From assembly GCF_003710905.1 (NCBI RefSeq), contig NZ_RHHV01000012.1, forward strand, positions 1 to 64,000: a stretch of DNA of 64,000 nucleotides. Reading direction: 5' to 3'. Below the pieces are notes generated by a model. The model was given only the letters and a program-made list of their open reading frames with translations. It did no database searches and was not told where the DNA came from. Origin of the DNA: Brevibacillus parabrevis. GTDB taxonomy: Bacteria > Bacillota > Bacilli > Brevibacillales > Brevibacillaceae. Position numbers and translations under genes: made by a program. Shown piece after piece: positions 48,519 through 58,312 of this stretch (positions are counted from its first letter, which is position 1; each line of letters starts with the position of its first letter).

Positions 48519-50315
48519 TCAGGCTCGGCTATCGCTAAGCTGTCCGATCCCTAGCTCGCCCATTTTTCGATACAGGGTGCTGCGGGCGATGCCGAGCTTT
48601 TTCGCTGCGGCGCTCATGGAAGGAGCATCCTGAATCGCCTGGAGAATGGTTTGCTTCTCCAACGTCCGCAGCAACGGAGACGGATCGTCTGCCTGCGGTG
48701 CTTGCTCAGTGCTGGTCGTCCAAGCCCACTCTGGCGGCAGGTGTTGGACGGAAATCCTTGCTTCGGAAAAGGCGTGCAAAAAGGCGCGTTCCATCACATT
48801 ACGCAACTCGCGGATATTGCCCGGCCAGGAGTGCTGATGCAGGGCGAGCAGGGCCGTTTCGCAAAGGGCGTTTGGCCCGCCTTTGTATTGTTCATGCAGT
48901 TGCCCGAGAAACTCCTTTGCCAAAGCGGCGATGTCTTCCTTTCGCTCGCGCAGCGGCGGGATGCGAATCGGCAGGACGTTTAACCGATAGAACAGGTCAG
49001 CGCGGAACAACCCGTTTCGCACATCCTCCTCCAAAAGTCGATTGGTCGCGGCGATGATCCGCACATCCAGCTCTTTTTCCGTATGGGAGCCAAGCCGCGT
49101 GACTTTTTTCTCTTCCAGCACGCGCAACAGCAGCACCTGATGTTCAAGCGTCATTTCTCCGATTTCATCGAGAAACAAGGTGCCGTGGTTTGCCGCTTCG
49201 AATTTTCCGATTTGCCCGCCCTTTTTTGCCCCCGTAAAGGCACCATCTGCATAGCCGAACAGCTCGCTCGCCAGCAAATCTTTGGGGAGCGAAGCGATAT
49301 TGACCGCGATGAACGGCCCGTCTTTGCGTGGGCTGGAATCGTGGATCGCTTTGGCTAACACTTCTTTGCCGCAACCTGTTTCGCCCAATAACAGCGTATG
49401 GGAAAGCGAAGCCGCGGCAATCCGCGCTGTTTGCAACTGCTTGCGGTATAGCGGACTGTTCGTGGCGATCGCCGGGAAAACATGCGGTTCTGTGCGGGCA
49501 GGCAAGGGAGCGGTTCGCGTGCGCAACAAATAAAGCCGCGTCCCGGCAGCATCCTCCAAGGACTGTTCTTCGATGCTCCAGTCTTTTTCCAAGGAAGTCC
49601 ACCATTGTTCTTCCAACGTCATTCCGGTGTGAAGACCGCATTGCTCACGAGCCGTGCGGGAGGCGAACACGACCGTGCGGGCTGCATCCAGCGCAAGGAT
49701 CGGCTCGCGGCTTTTTTCTCCCCATAAAAAGAGCAAGCGGCGCCAATCGGGCTGCGGATGGATGGACAAGCTTGAGGCAGTGTCAGTGTGCTGCGCGACA
49801 TGCAAGCTAGTAGCTGACTCGGACAGATTGCTTGCTTGAGAAGGTGTGTTGGGACGAGAGGCAGGGCAAAAGCTTGAACCTGGTGTGAACAAGAACGGCA
49901 GCGGTGTTTTGGAGCAAGCAGGGATGTGCCATTCTTCCATTCGCTGTAAGCGGTGTATAGGGCAAAGGCTGTCTGGCATGGCGGAGGAAGAGCAGGCAGG
50001 AGCCGTGCATGACAAAAGAATCGTTTGTACATGTGAATGGTGGTGCAATCTGTGCTGGTAAAAGGAATCAGGAGGGTGATAGAGTGCGTGAGAGACAGCG
50101 CGATGATGCGAACGCCCGATGACGGATGAAGCTCCGATTAACGAGAGTAGCACGCCGGCTTCAGTAATGGTACTCGCATCCCTTCTTGGTAAAATGGTTG
50201 ATTGTGGCTGTCCGATTGTGGGACAAGTGTACGAAAAGAAAACAAGCATGGGCAGTCGCAAGCTGACCTGTTTTGCGACAGGCTCTCCACTTAGTATACA
50301 GGAAAATATAGGCAA
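48519..50315 (-). CDS. Sigma-54-dependent transcriptional activator
   Basis: The conserved part covers about the last 430 residues: a PAS-like region ([20 protein letters not shown]), the AAA+ sigma-54 domain with Walker [38 protein letters not shown] (the GAFTGA loop contacting sigma-54), Walker [12 protein letters not shown] and the R-finger region [17 protein letters not shown], then a Fis-type helix-turn-helix ([20 protein letters not shown]). The start is uncertain: the first 125 codons to 50315 do not look like a domain, no site has a good ribosome binding site, and a promoter-like TATACT lies inside this stretch. It diverges from fmdA, which has a sigma-54 promoter. Confidence 0.88.
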   Translation of the reverse strand: MPIFSCILSGEPVAKQVSLRLPMLVFFSYTCPTIGQPQSTILPRRDASTITEAGVLLSLIGASSVIGRSHHRAVSHALYHPPDSFYQHRLHHHSHVQTILLSCTAPACSSSAMPDSLCPIHRLQRMEEWHIPACSKTPLPFLFTPGSSFCPASRPNTPSQASNLSESATSLHVAQHTDTASSLSIHPQPDWRRLLFLWGEKSREPILALDAARTVVFASRTAREQCGLHTGMTLEEQWWTSLEKDWSIEEQSLEDAAGTRLYLLRTRTAPLPARTEPHVFPAIATNSPLYRKQLQTARIAAASLSHTLLLGETGCGKEVLAKAIHDSSPRKDGPFIAVNIASLPKDLLASELFGYADGAFTGAKKGGQIGKFEAANHGTLFLDEIGEMTLEHQVLLLRVLEEKKVTRLGSHTEKELDVRIIAATNRLLEEDVRNGLFRADLFYRLNVLPIRIPPLRERKEDIAALAKEFLGQLHEQYKGGPNALCETALLALHQHSWPGNIRELRNVMERAFLHAFSEARISVQHLPPEWAWTTSTEQAPQADDPSPLLRTLEKQTILQAIQDAPSMSAAAKKLGIARSTLYRKMGELGIGQLSDSRA

Positions 50316-50354
50316 AAGAATCGCGGATGGTTAATTTTTTAGAATTTTCCGTCA

Positions 50355-50370
50355 TTGGCATGCATGTTGC
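50355..50370 (+). promoter_or_regulatory. Sigma-54 promoter of fmdA
   Basis: TTGGCATGCATGTTGC carries the invariant GG (50357-50358) and GC (50369-50370) with ten bases between, as in the -24/-12 consensus TTGGCAC-N5-TTGC. It lies 55 bp before the fmdA ATG and downstream of the divergent activator. Confidence 0.85.
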
Positions 50371-50424
50371 TTCCATCCTTCACTGAGCAGCACTCATTCT
50401 ACAGCAGATAAAGGAGGATGCAGC

Positions 50425-51606
50425 ATGCCAGAAGTATTATTTCGCGTCGACTTGAACAAACCGATGGAGGAACAGGATACACCCGGACACAATCGATGGC
50501 ATCCTGACATTCCCGCGACAGTATCCGTCAATCCCGGAGCGGTTTTCCGCATCGAATGCAAAGACTGGACGGATGGACAAATCAGCAACAACGACGATCC
50601 GTCAGATATACGCGACGTCAACCTCAATCGCGTGCACGTGCTGAGCGGGCCGATTTGGGTCAACGGAGCACAGCCTGGCGATCTTTTGGTCGTCGATATT
50701 TTGGATATTGGAGCGTTGCCGCAATCGGAATGGGGCTTCAACGGCATTTTCGCCAGGGAGAATGGCGGCAGCTTCCTCGTCGATCACTACCCGACAGCCG
50801 CGAAATCGATCTGGGATTTTCACGGCATCTACACCTCTTCCCGCCACTTGCCGGGAGTCAAATTTCCGGGGATTCTCCATCCCGGCCTGATCGGAACGGC
50901 GCCGTCTCATCAGCTGCTGGATCGCTGGAACCGCAGAGAACGCGATCTGGTCTTGACCGATCCGGAGCGCGTGCCGCCGTTGGCGAATCTGCCCACCCCG
51001 CACAGTGCTGTTTTGGGCAGCTTGAAGGGAGCCGAGTTTGAGCGAATTGCGCGGGAAGCGGCTCGTACCGTGCCTCCCCGCGAGCACGGCGGCAACTGCG
51101 ATATCAAGAACTTGTCCAAAGGGACGAGAATTTACTTCCCTGTCTATGTGGAAGGCGCGAAGCTGTCCATGGGCGACCTGCACTTTTCGCAAGGGGATGG
51201 AGAAATTACGTTTTGCGGCGGCATCGAGATGGCGGGCTGGCTCGACTTGCATGTCGACGTGATCAAGGGCGGCATGGCGAAGTACAACATCATCAACAAT
51301 CCGGTGTTCAAGCCAGGCCCGGTAGAGCCGCACTTCACGGAATACCTCGTGTTTGAAGGAATTTCCGTACACGAGACGACCGGACAGCAATTGTACATGG
51401 ACGCGCATGTCGCCTATCGCAACGCTTGCCTGAACGCGATTGAGTATTTGAAAACCGTGATGGGCTTTACGGGCGAGCAGGCGTACATGCTGCTGGGAAC
51501 CGCGCCAGTGGAGGGACGGATCGCCGGAATCGTCGACATTCCGAACGCTTGCTGCACGATTTCGATCCCGACCAGCATCTTCGACCGCGATATTTTGCCG
51601 AGGTAA
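50425..51606 (+). CDS. fmdA: Formamidase/acetamidase
   Basis: 393 residues matching the FmdA family across its length: TPGHNRWHPDIPATVSVNPG, ECKDWTDGQISNNDDPSDIR, VHVLSGPIWVNGAQPGDLLV, REHGGNCDIKNLSKGTRIYF, VEGAKLSMGDLHFSQGDGEI and EYLKTVMGFTGEQAYMLL. It hydrolyses formamide (or acetamide) to ammonia and the acid in the cytosol. ATG follows AAAGGAGGATGCAGC. Sigma-54 control fits use as a nitrogen source. Confidence 0.95.
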   Translation: MPEVLFRVDLNKPMEEQDTPGHNRWHPDIPATVSVNPGAVFRIECKDWTDGQISNNDDPSDIRDVNLNRVHVLSGPIWVNGAQPGDLLVVDILDIGALPQSEWGFNGIFARENGGSFLVDHYPTAAKSIWDFHGIYTSSRHLPGVKFPGILHPGLIGTAPSHQLLDRWNRRERDLVLTDPERVPPLANLPTPHSAVLGSLKGAEFERIAREAARTVPPREHGGNCDIKNLSKGTRIYFPVYVEGAKLSMGDLHFSQGDGEITFCGGIEMAGWLDLHVDVIKGGMAKYNIINNPVFKPGPVEPHFTEYLVFEGISVHETTGQQLYMDAHVAYRNACLNAIEYLKTVMGFTGEQAYMLLGTAPVEGRIAGIVDIPNACCTISIPTSIFDRDILPR

Positions 51607-51652
51607 AAGGCGACCACAGAGCGGAAAAATTGCCGAAAAAGGAGCAGAGACG

Positions 51653-51961
51653 ATGCCGAGATACGACTATTTGTGCGAACAATGCGGCCCGTTCATCCAA
51701 TGGTTGAAAATAAGCGAAGTGACTGATTCCGTCGACTGCCCGGAATGCCAAAAGCAGTCAAAGCGGCTGTATTCCGCTCCGGGACTGATTTTTACGCCAC
51801 AAGCACTGCGGCAAAGAATCGAGCGCGGCGTGGAACCGAAAGTGGTGCAAAAAGAGTCGCATGGACATCACGGAGCGGGATGCAGCCACGGACATGCCCA
51901 CGGGCAGCACGCACCTGCTCGCCAGCACGGGAGCAAGCGGCCTTGGATGGTGGGGCATTAG
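51653..51961 (+). CDS. FmdB-type zinc ribbon protein
   Basis: 102 residues beginning PRYDYLCEQCG and VDCPECQKQSKRLYSAPGLI: two C-x2-C knuckles of the FmdB putative regulatory family. The C-terminus is His-rich (HGHHGAGCSHGHAHGQH), which could bind metal. It is 46 bp after fmdA, the usual fmdAB order. Confidence 0.9.
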   Translation: MPRYDYLCEQCGPFIQWLKISEVTDSVDCPECQKQSKRLYSAPGLIFTPQALRQRIERGVEPKVVQKESHGHHGAGCSHGHAHGQHAPARQHGSKRPWMVGH

Positions 51962-52019
51962 TTCGTCAGTTCGACAAGTGACGCCTGTAGCTTGCGATGG
52001 ATGATGGCATCTGTAAACA

Positions 52020-52065
52020 TGAAGCAACCTGAGTTCGACGAATGCTGAGCTCAGGTTGCTTCATG
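52020..52065. terminator. Strong stem-loop, left copy of a flanking pair
   Basis: GAAGCAACCTGAG pairs with CTCAGGTTGCTTC and is followed by TTTTTATTTCC. A sister element with GAAGTAACCTGAGTTCG lies at 52563-52622. It ends fmdB and, on the minus strand, the membrane gene. Confidence 0.8.
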
Positions 52066-52093
52066 AATTTTTATTTCCTGTCTTCCTGACAAA

Positions 52094-52513
52094 TTAATTT
52101 TTGATCCATAGACTGTTAAGTAGTAAAAAGTGGTAGTAAAGAATTGAGGGAATGATATAAATAAAGAATCCTTCAAAATCGAGTAATCTCAACAGGATGT
52201 TTCCTTTCGAGAGCAAAGAGAAAAATAAGGCTACCATAATCCCCGATAGGATATATAGACCGACATTAAACCAATACCTTTTGACAAGAGAGGTAAATGC
52301 TATTCTACTTTCCATTTTCTCAATGAAGATGGAGAAAGGTATCCCGACGATTATCAAAAACGGAACCGAGTATGTGAGATATATAAGCAGTAAACTAAAG
52401 TATGAAAAGTAATATGTATTTGCTTCGCGCATATTCATTGGAGTGTATTCTATAAAAGCCAACAAGGCACAATAAAAAATAGCAGTAAATAGGGCTGATA
52501 ATAGTTTGTTCAC
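52094..52513 (-). CDS. AT-rich four-helix membrane protein
   Basis: 139 residues with four hydrophobic helices (LLSALFTAIFYCALLAFIEY, YFSLLLIYLTYSVPFLIIVG, FNVGLYILSGIMVALFFSLL and GFFIYIIPSILYYHFLLL). It recalls UPF0715-like Bacillus membrane proteins, but weakly. It is clearly more AT-rich than the flanking genes and lies between two related stem-loops, suggesting insertion from elsewhere. Confidence 0.7.
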   Translation of the reverse strand: MNKLLSALFTAIFYCALLAFIEYTPMNMREANTYYFSYFSLLLIYLTYSVPFLIIVGIPFSIFIEKMESRIAFTSLVKRYWFNVGLYILSGIMVALFFSLLSKGNILLRLLDFEGFFIYIIPSILYYHFLLLNSLWIKN

Positions 52514-52562
52514 CTTTATTTCCCCCTTGAACCTACAACCGTAAGCGTTTCTAGTAAAAATG

Positions 52563-52622
52563 AAGTAACCTGAGTTCGTGATTCATACAGACGGACAGAC
52601 TCAGGTTACTTAACGTGTTTTT
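52563..52622. terminator. Strong stem-loop, right copy of a flanking pair
   Basis: GAAGTAACCTGAG...CTCAGGTTACTT is followed by TTTTTTTATTTCC. It shares the stem and the downstream TTATTTCCTGTC with 52020-52080. Confidence 0.8.
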
Positions 52623-52714
52623 TTATTTCCTGTCTATTTTACAGAGGGCAGTTCAGAAGCGAGACTCTCGCTTTTTTTCATAGCAAATCAACCATGACAG
52701 GCACACCAACCACA

Positions 52715-54598
52715 CTAACGGGCAGGCGAAAGCAACTGACTCATCCGCTGCTCGACTTGCACCTCCAGCAGCCCGTACACTTCGATCGCGAGACAGACGT
52801 CCATGAAGTGCTTGTTGACAGCCAGCGAGATACCGAGTATTTCCTCGATGCGTCTGATCCGGTAGATAAGGGTGTTCAGATGGATGTTCAAGCTTTGCGC
52901 CGTTTCTTTCATTTTCAGGCTGTTGGCTACATAGGCGGCAAGCGTTTGCAAAAATTCCCGTTTGCGCGATTTTTCATAGGAAAGGAGCGGCCCCAATACT
53001 TCCAGCACGTAGTCGGTCAGCTCGTCCGCACTGTTTTGCAAGAGCAGGCGTTTGCCTCCCAACTCGCTGTAGCTGATGTAGGACGAGCCTGTTTTGTAAT
53101 TTTTCAAAAATTGCAGGCACTTGACCGCTTCTTCCGACGATTTGTACACCTCGGAAAGCCCGCGCTTGACGCTGCCGATTCCAAAGGCTGCACGCAGCCC
53201 CCACTTTTTGTTCGCCACGTAGTCGGCAAACATTTGGCACTGTTCCTTCAAGTAGCGTTGAGCCTCTGCTTCGGCAACCGATTGCGGATAGGACAGCAGC
53301 AAAATGAGGTGATCGTGTCTGGCTACGATCAAGCCGTGCGGGAAGCGCTTCAGGAACAAGTCTGCCGCCAGCTGTGTCAAGTGTCTGCGTACCGTCAAAA
53401 TCAAAGAGTACAGCTCGGCAAAGTCGAGCTTGTCTGCTTCGAAATGAATCGTCAGTACCTGATAAAACCGACTCGCATCCAGCTGCAAATGCTTCGCCTG
53501 CTCAGTCAGCTGCTCGCTCATCCTGCCCGCAAACAATTCCTCGATAAACTGCCCTTTCAAGTTTTGCTCGGTTTCAAAAATCGCCTGTTTCTTCACCAGC
53601 TCAAAGGAAATGACGGTGCTGGCATGCTCCAAAGCTGCGCGATCGACTTCTTCCAGCGCTTCCGTGGTGACGATGACGAGATAGCCGAGAAAATTCGCTT
53701 TCGCCCCGATCGGGAACAGGACGCAATCGATCAAGGTATGGGGCGCTTCCGGCAGCGGGAGCGAGGTCGCCTTGACGAGCAGCGGGTGGAGAAAAGCGCG
53801 GAGGTTGGCAAGCTGATTTTGCGTAGCTGCTGGAAGCGGCTCGACCGAAGCGACAATCAGTTCACCCGTCTGATCCAGCAACAGGCACGTTTTTCCCAGC
53901 AACTGATGCAAATACGTAAAGATCGCCTGCAAGCCTTCTCCGTGCAACACAAGTCGCGCCAGGTGCTGATGAATTTCCAGCGAGCGGTTCAGCAGCTGGT
54001 TTTGCCGATTCATTTGCACGTTCAGTTCTTCCAGCAAGGAAATCGAGTTTTCTTGCGCCCGGTACAGATTGGCTTTTTCCAGCGCGACAGCGGCTTGATG
54101 GGAGATCGCTTCCAAAAGCTGCAAATCTTCCGGCTGAAACGATTTGTGCGGGTGGAAGCAGTCCAGCGTGATGACTCCGATGCACTCGCCGTTGGTCATG
54201 ATCGGGGCACAGGCGGCTGAGTACGGAAAAATCGGATCGGCTGCCGTGAGCCTGGCCTGGTTGCCCGGTGACATGGTGCGCGTAGCCTGATAGACACTGT
54301 CCCGGTCAGGGAAATGCGTGCAAGCCTTGTTCAAAAAAGTGATGCCGGTCATCGATTCTCCCGGCTTGAGGCGGACGACGGAGAGAATGTCGTTGCTGCG
54401 CAAGAAAATGCTTTTGGCGACGAGCATGTCTTCCTCTGGATCGTACAAAAACAAATAGCCTTCATCCGCAGCTTCGATGACGGCCAGCGTCTCTCGCATA
54501 ATCGTGTTGAAGACCATATCGAGATTCAGGGTAGAGTTGATCGCGTTGGACACTTGAATCAGCATTTGCAACTGTCTGTGACTCAGCTCTCGTTTCAT
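52715..54598 (-). CDS. GAF-domain regulator of the PucR/CdaR type
   Basis: 627 residues. An N-terminal GAF domain (SNAINSTLNLDMVFNTIMRE, YLFLYDPEEDMLVAKS, GVITLDCF, LLEAISHQAAVALEKANLY), a central sensor with the GGDEF-like PucR region (HDHLILLLSYPQ, AFGIGSVKRGLSEVYKSSEE), and the C-terminal HTH_30 (FLQTLAAYVANSLKMKETAQ, SLNIHLNTLIYRIRRIEEIL). It is divergent from the ABC-importer operon and is the likely regulator of it. Confidence 0.92.
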   Translation of the reverse strand: MKRELSHRQLQMLIQVSNAINSTLNLDMVFNTIMRETLAVIEAADEGYLFLYDPEEDMLVAKSIFLRSNDILSVVRLKPGESMTGITFLNKACTHFPDRDSVYQATRTMSPGNQARLTAADPIFPYSAACAPIMTNGECIGVITLDCFHPHKSFQPEDLQLLEAISHQAAVALEKANLYRAQENSISLLEELNVQMNRQNQLLNRSLEIHQHLARLVLHGEGLQAIFTYLHQLLGKTCLLLDQTGELIVASVEPLPAATQNQLANLRAFLHPLLVKATSLPLPEAPHTLIDCVLFPIGAKANFLGYLVIVTTEALEEVDRAALEHASTVISFELVKKQAIFETEQNLKGQFIEELFAGRMSEQLTEQAKHLQLDASRFYQVLTIHFEADKLDFAELYSLILTVRRHLTQLAADLFLKRFPHGLIVARHDHLILLLSYPQSVAEAEAQRYLKEQCQMFADYVANKKWGLRAAFGIGSVKRGLSEVYKSSEEAVKCLQFLKNYKTGSSYISYSELGGKRLLLQNSADELTDYVLEVLGPLLSYEKSRKREFLQTLAAYVANSLKMKETAQSLNIHLNTLIYRIRRIEEILGISLAVNKHFMDVCLAIEVYGLLEVQVEQRMSQLLSPAR

Positions 54599-54840
54599 AG
54601 GGCCACCCTTTTGTTTGCAAAATTTTGATAATCGCTTATGGAAGCTTCATCCAACTTTCATTATAGAAAATCCCGGGGGCAATGACTATGGCGGTCTCGC
54701 TTTTTTCGTTAAAATTTACAAGTTTTCCTCGCGAAATTCATAGAAACATACGTAGCAAGAAACAGTCACTTTGTTAAAATGTAAGTTAATTCGGAATTTT
54801 TCGTTATATCACTCCGAAATACAAGACGAGGGGGATGAAA

Positions 54841-56427
54841 ATGTTACGAAAAAATCATTTGTTTCTGCTCTTGTTCATCTGTTTTACCGTTTTGCTCGCC
54901 GCCTGCACACCGGAGACGGCGGGCACCACGCCTACTGCGCCAGCCACTCCACAGCCTGCAGGCGGAACCGAAAACACAGCGGCCCCCGCTTCCGTTCCCG
55001 AAGAGCTGGTGATCGGCTTCGAGGCAGATGCTGCCACGATGCTGGCGAATACGGACGTGAACTACGTGACAGATATTCAAATTCGCAACATATACGATCC
55101 GCTCATCGACCGAGATGCAAAAGGCGCGTTGATTCCGGTCCTTGCAACGGAATGGAAAAACATCGACCCGCTCACATGGGAGTTCAAGCTGCGCCAAGGG
55201 GTGAAATTTACGAACGGCGAGCCGTTCAATGCCGAGGCGGTCAAATTCAATATCGACTACATTTTGGATGAAAAAAACAATTCGTTTTACCGCTCCAGAT
55301 GGAAGGACGTCAAGGAAGTCAAAGTCATCGACGACCAGACTGTTCAAGTGATTACATCGCAGCCATTCCCGACGCTTTTGCTCAGGATCGCCGATGATTT
55401 GTTGATCATGGCCCCGAAGCATACAAAGGAAGTCGGCCTGGAAAAAGCGGCTACAGACCCGGTTGGCACAGGCGCTTACAAATTTGACAAATGGACGCGG
55501 GACGATTCGCTCAAGCTGGTCGCCAATGAAGAATACTGGCAAGGAGCGCCGTCGATCAAGCGGGTAACCTTCCGGATTATTCCCGAGTTTAGCGCGCGGC
55601 TGTCCGCTTTTCTCGGCGGGGAAATTCACTTGTTCAAAAACGTGCCGGTCGACTCGGTCGAGCGCGTAAAAAGCAGCGAAAACGGCAAGATCGAGCTGGT
55701 CGGATCTTCGCGAATCAACTATTTGGCGCTGAACACTTTTTATGAGGGGCCGCTGAAAGACAAGCGTGTGCGTCAGGCGCTGAACTACGCGATTGATGTG
55801 GACGAACTGCTGAAATCCGTGCTGAACGGAAACGGGACGAAGATGACAGGCCCGCTCTCCAAAGTCAATGCCGACTATACGGAGACGAAAGATTACGGCT
55901 ACGATCCGGACAAGGCGGTTGCTCTGCTCAAAGAAGCGGGCATCGATCCGAAGACGTTGAAGCTGACTCTTGATACGCCGAACGGCCGCTATCCGATGGA
56001 TACGCACGTCGCGCAAGCCATCGCTTCGCAATTGCAACGGATCGGGATTCAAGTAACCGTGCAGGCGAACGAGTGGGGGAACCATCTCGCGAAAATTCGC
56101 CAGCATGAAATGAAAGACATGTTCATTCTCGGCTGGGGACCTGCTTTTGACGCGCAGGGAACGATTGAAAACTTGTTTACGGAAAAAGCACCGTACAGCG
56201 GCTTTTACGACAAAGACGTGGAAGCGATGATTCAAAAAGCGTTGCCGATTTTCGATCCGGCAGAGCGCAAGAAGGCGTTTGACGAGCTGCAGCATCGTCT
56301 GGTGGAAGAAGCGGCTTGGGTGCCGCTCTGGCAGCAGGGCGACCTGTACGCGGTGGCCAAAAACTTGCAGTTTGCGCCAAGACCGGACGAGAAGTTCCTC
56401 GTGTTTGAAATGAAGTGGGGGCAGTAA
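54841..56427 (+). CDS. Family-5 substrate-binding lipoprotein (peptide/opine-type ABC importer)
   Basis: ATG 54841 is better placed after GACGAGGGGG than ATG 54835. The 528-residue protein has a lipoprotein signal (FLLLFICFTVLLAAC, lipobox LLAAC) and a Pro/Thr linker. SBP family 5 features: LATEWKNIDPLTWEFKLRQG, VKFTNGEPFNAEAVKFNIDY, DPVGTGAYKFDKW, YLALNTFYEGPLKDKRVRQA, LNYAIDVDELL and a C-terminal LFTEKAPYSGFYD. It binds di/oligopeptides or related compounds outside the membrane. Confidence 0.93.
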   Translation: MLRKNHLFLLLFICFTVLLAACTPETAGTTPTAPATPQPAGGTENTAAPASVPEELVIGFEADAATMLANTDVNYVTDIQIRNIYDPLIDRDAKGALIPVLATEWKNIDPLTWEFKLRQGVKFTNGEPFNAEAVKFNIDYILDEKNNSFYRSRWKDVKEVKVIDDQTVQVITSQPFPTLLLRIADDLLIMAPKHTKEVGLEKAATDPVGTGAYKFDKWTRDDSLKLVANEEYWQGAPSIKRVTFRIIPEFSARLSAFLGGEIHLFKNVPVDSVERVKSSENGKIELVGSSRINYLALNTFYEGPLKDKRVRQALNYAIDVDELLKSVLNGNGTKMTGPLSKVNADYTETKDYGYDPDKAVALLKEAGIDPKTLKLTLDTPNGRYPMDTHVAQAIASQLQRIGIQVTVQANEWGNHLAKIRQHEMKDMFILGWGPAFDAQGTIENLFTEKAPYSGFYDKDVEAMIQKALPIFDPAERKKAFDELQHRLVEEAAWVPLWQQGDLYAVAKNLQFAPRPDEKFLVFEMKWGQ

Positions 56428-56458
56428 GCGAAAGCCGTCTCATGGAAGGGAGGATACG

Positions 56459-57376
56459 ATGCTCGATTATGTCATCAAACGAACGGGTCAAGTCGTAGTC
56501 GTCTTGTTCCTGGCACTGACTGCTGTCTTTTTCATCATTCGGCTGTCAGGCGATCCTACGGCGCTCTTCCTGCCGCCTGATGCCCCGCGCGAGCAGCTGG
56601 AACAGTTTCGCAAGCAGCTCGGATTCGATCGGCCTTTGCATGTGCAGTACACCGAGTTTATGACCAAAGCAGTCCAGGGAGATTTCGGAACGTCGTTGCG
56701 GACGCGCGAGGATGCGCTGCAAATGGTGATCAACCGGATTCCGGCGACGTTTCAGCTTGCCTTTACCTCGCTCGGGCTGTCGCTTTTGATCGCGATCCCG
56801 ATCGGCATCCAGTCCGCTTACAGGCGCAATACGTGGTTCGATCAGGCTGGAGTGGCCGCGACCGTGCTCGGTCAAGCGCTGCCAAGCTTTTGGCTCGGAC
56901 TGATTCTGATTTACTTGTTTGCGGTCCAACTGCAATGGCTGCCGACAGGCGGGGGCGGCTCCCTGGTTCATTTGATTCTCCCGGCGCTGACTTTGGCGGC
57001 GTACAGCGTGGCGAGGTTTGCCCGGTTTACACGCTCCACGATGCTCGATGTATTGCGCAAAGACTACATCCGTACAGCCAAGGCGTCCGGTGTGCCGACC
57101 TACAAAATTCTCTCGGTGTACGCGCTGAAAAACACGCTCATCCCGATTATTACACTCGTTGCACTCGATTTGGGCGTGTTGCTCGGCGGGGCGGTGATTG
57201 TCGAGGTCGTCTTTTCCTGGCCGGGAATGGGGCGGTTATTGATGCAGTCTTTGTTGAACCGCGATTTTCCTGTCGTCATGGCCGGGGTCTTTTTGATCGC
57301 CTTTATTTACGCCGTCATCAATTTTGTCGTGGATCTGCTCTACGCTTACGTCAACCCGCAAATTCGCTTCAAATAG
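56459..57376 (+). CDS. ABC transporter permease (DppB/OppB type)
   Basis: 305 residues, six helices, with the EAA loop DYIRTAKASGVPTYKILSVY (contact with the ATPase) and N-terminal LDYVIKRTGQVVVVLFLALT. LGFDRPLHVQYTEFMTKAVQ and GDFGTSLRTR are typical of the family. It follows the binding-protein gene by 31 bp. Confidence 0.95.
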   Translation: MLDYVIKRTGQVVVVLFLALTAVFFIIRLSGDPTALFLPPDAPREQLEQFRKQLGFDRPLHVQYTEFMTKAVQGDFGTSLRTREDALQMVINRIPATFQLAFTSLGLSLLIAIPIGIQSAYRRNTWFDQAGVAATVLGQALPSFWLGLILIYLFAVQLQWLPTGGGGSLVHLILPALTLAAYSVARFARFTRSTMLDVLRKDYIRTAKASGVPTYKILSVYALKNTLIPIITLVALDLGVLLGGAVIVEVVFSWPGMGRLLMQSLLNRDFPVVMAGVFLIAFIYAVINFVVDLLYAYVNPQIRFK

Positions 57377-57386
57377 GGGGTGCCGC

Positions 57387-58298
57387 ATGAATCAATCGAC
57401 GCTGACAGAAGCCGCTGTGAATCCACGCCCTGCCCCACTTTCCCGAAAAAGGGAGCCAGCGTGGCGAACCTACATGCGGCGGCTGGTCAAAAGTCCGACA
57501 GGGCTGGCTGGCTTTCTCATCATTTTCGTAGTGGTCATCCTCGGCATTTTCGGCCCGTGGCTTGCTCCTTACGATCCGAACCAGGCTGAATTTGCCAAAA
57601 AGCTGCTGCCGCCGCTGACGGATGGTCACCTGCTCGGGACGGATCAGTTGGGACGGGACATCTTTTCCCGGCTGATTCATGGCACGAGCGTGTCGCTTAT
57701 CATCGGGAGCTGCACCGTCCTTTTCGCCGGACTGATCGGGACGATTCTCGGGGTCGTTGCCGGATACTTTCGCGGCTGGGCAGACATCATCATCATGCGC
57801 ATTGTCGACGTCAAGCTGAGCTTCCCGTTCATTTTGCTTGTACTGGTCATCAATGCCGTGATCGGAGCGGGACTGCAAAATATCATCATCTCGCTCGTGT
57901 TCGCAGGCTGGATCGTCTATGCGCGTGTCGTGCGCAGCGAAGTGCTGGCGTTGCGCGAAAAGGAATTTATTTTGTCCTGTGTGGCGACAGGCGTCCCGCG
58001 CTGGGAAATTATCGTCAAGCATATCGTCCCGAACTTGTTTACGCCGATCATCGTCCTGTCGTCGTTGCAGATCGCTACCTACATCATTGCCGAGGCGTCG
58101 ATCAGCTTTCTCGGCTTTGGCGTCCAGCCGCCGCAGCCAGCCTGGGGCAATATGCTCAGCGAAGGCAAAGACTACATTTTCAGCGCGTGGTGGCTGATTA
58201 CGTTTCCTGGCGTCGCGATTGTCATGACGGCTTTGGGTGTCAATCTGTTCGGGGATTGGCTGCGCGATGTGCTCGATCCGGAACTGAAAGGACATTGA
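57387..58298 (+). CDS. ABC transporter permease (DppC/OppC type)
   Basis: ATG 57387 behind GGGGGTG gives 303 residues. APYDPNQAEFAKKLLPPLTD, HLLGTDQLGRDIFSRLIHGT and the EAA loop KEFILSCVATGVPRWEIIVK are diagnostic; AEASISFLGFGVQPPQPAWG follows. Partner of the upstream permease. Confidence 0.95.
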   Translation: MNQSTLTEAAVNPRPAPLSRKREPAWRTYMRRLVKSPTGLAGFLIIFVVVILGIFGPWLAPYDPNQAEFAKKLLPPLTDGHLLGTDQLGRDIFSRLIHGTSVSLIIGSCTVLFAGLIGTILGVVAGYFRGWADIIIMRIVDVKLSFPFILLVLVINAVIGAGLQNIIISLVFAGWIVYARVVRSEVLALREKEFILSCVATGVPRWEIIVKHIVPNLFTPIIVLSSLQIATYIIAEASISFLGFGVQPPQPAWGNMLSEGKDYIFSAWWLITFPGVAIVMTALGVNLFGDWLRDVLDPELKGH

Positions 58299-58312
58299 AG
58301 GAGGTGAGCAGC

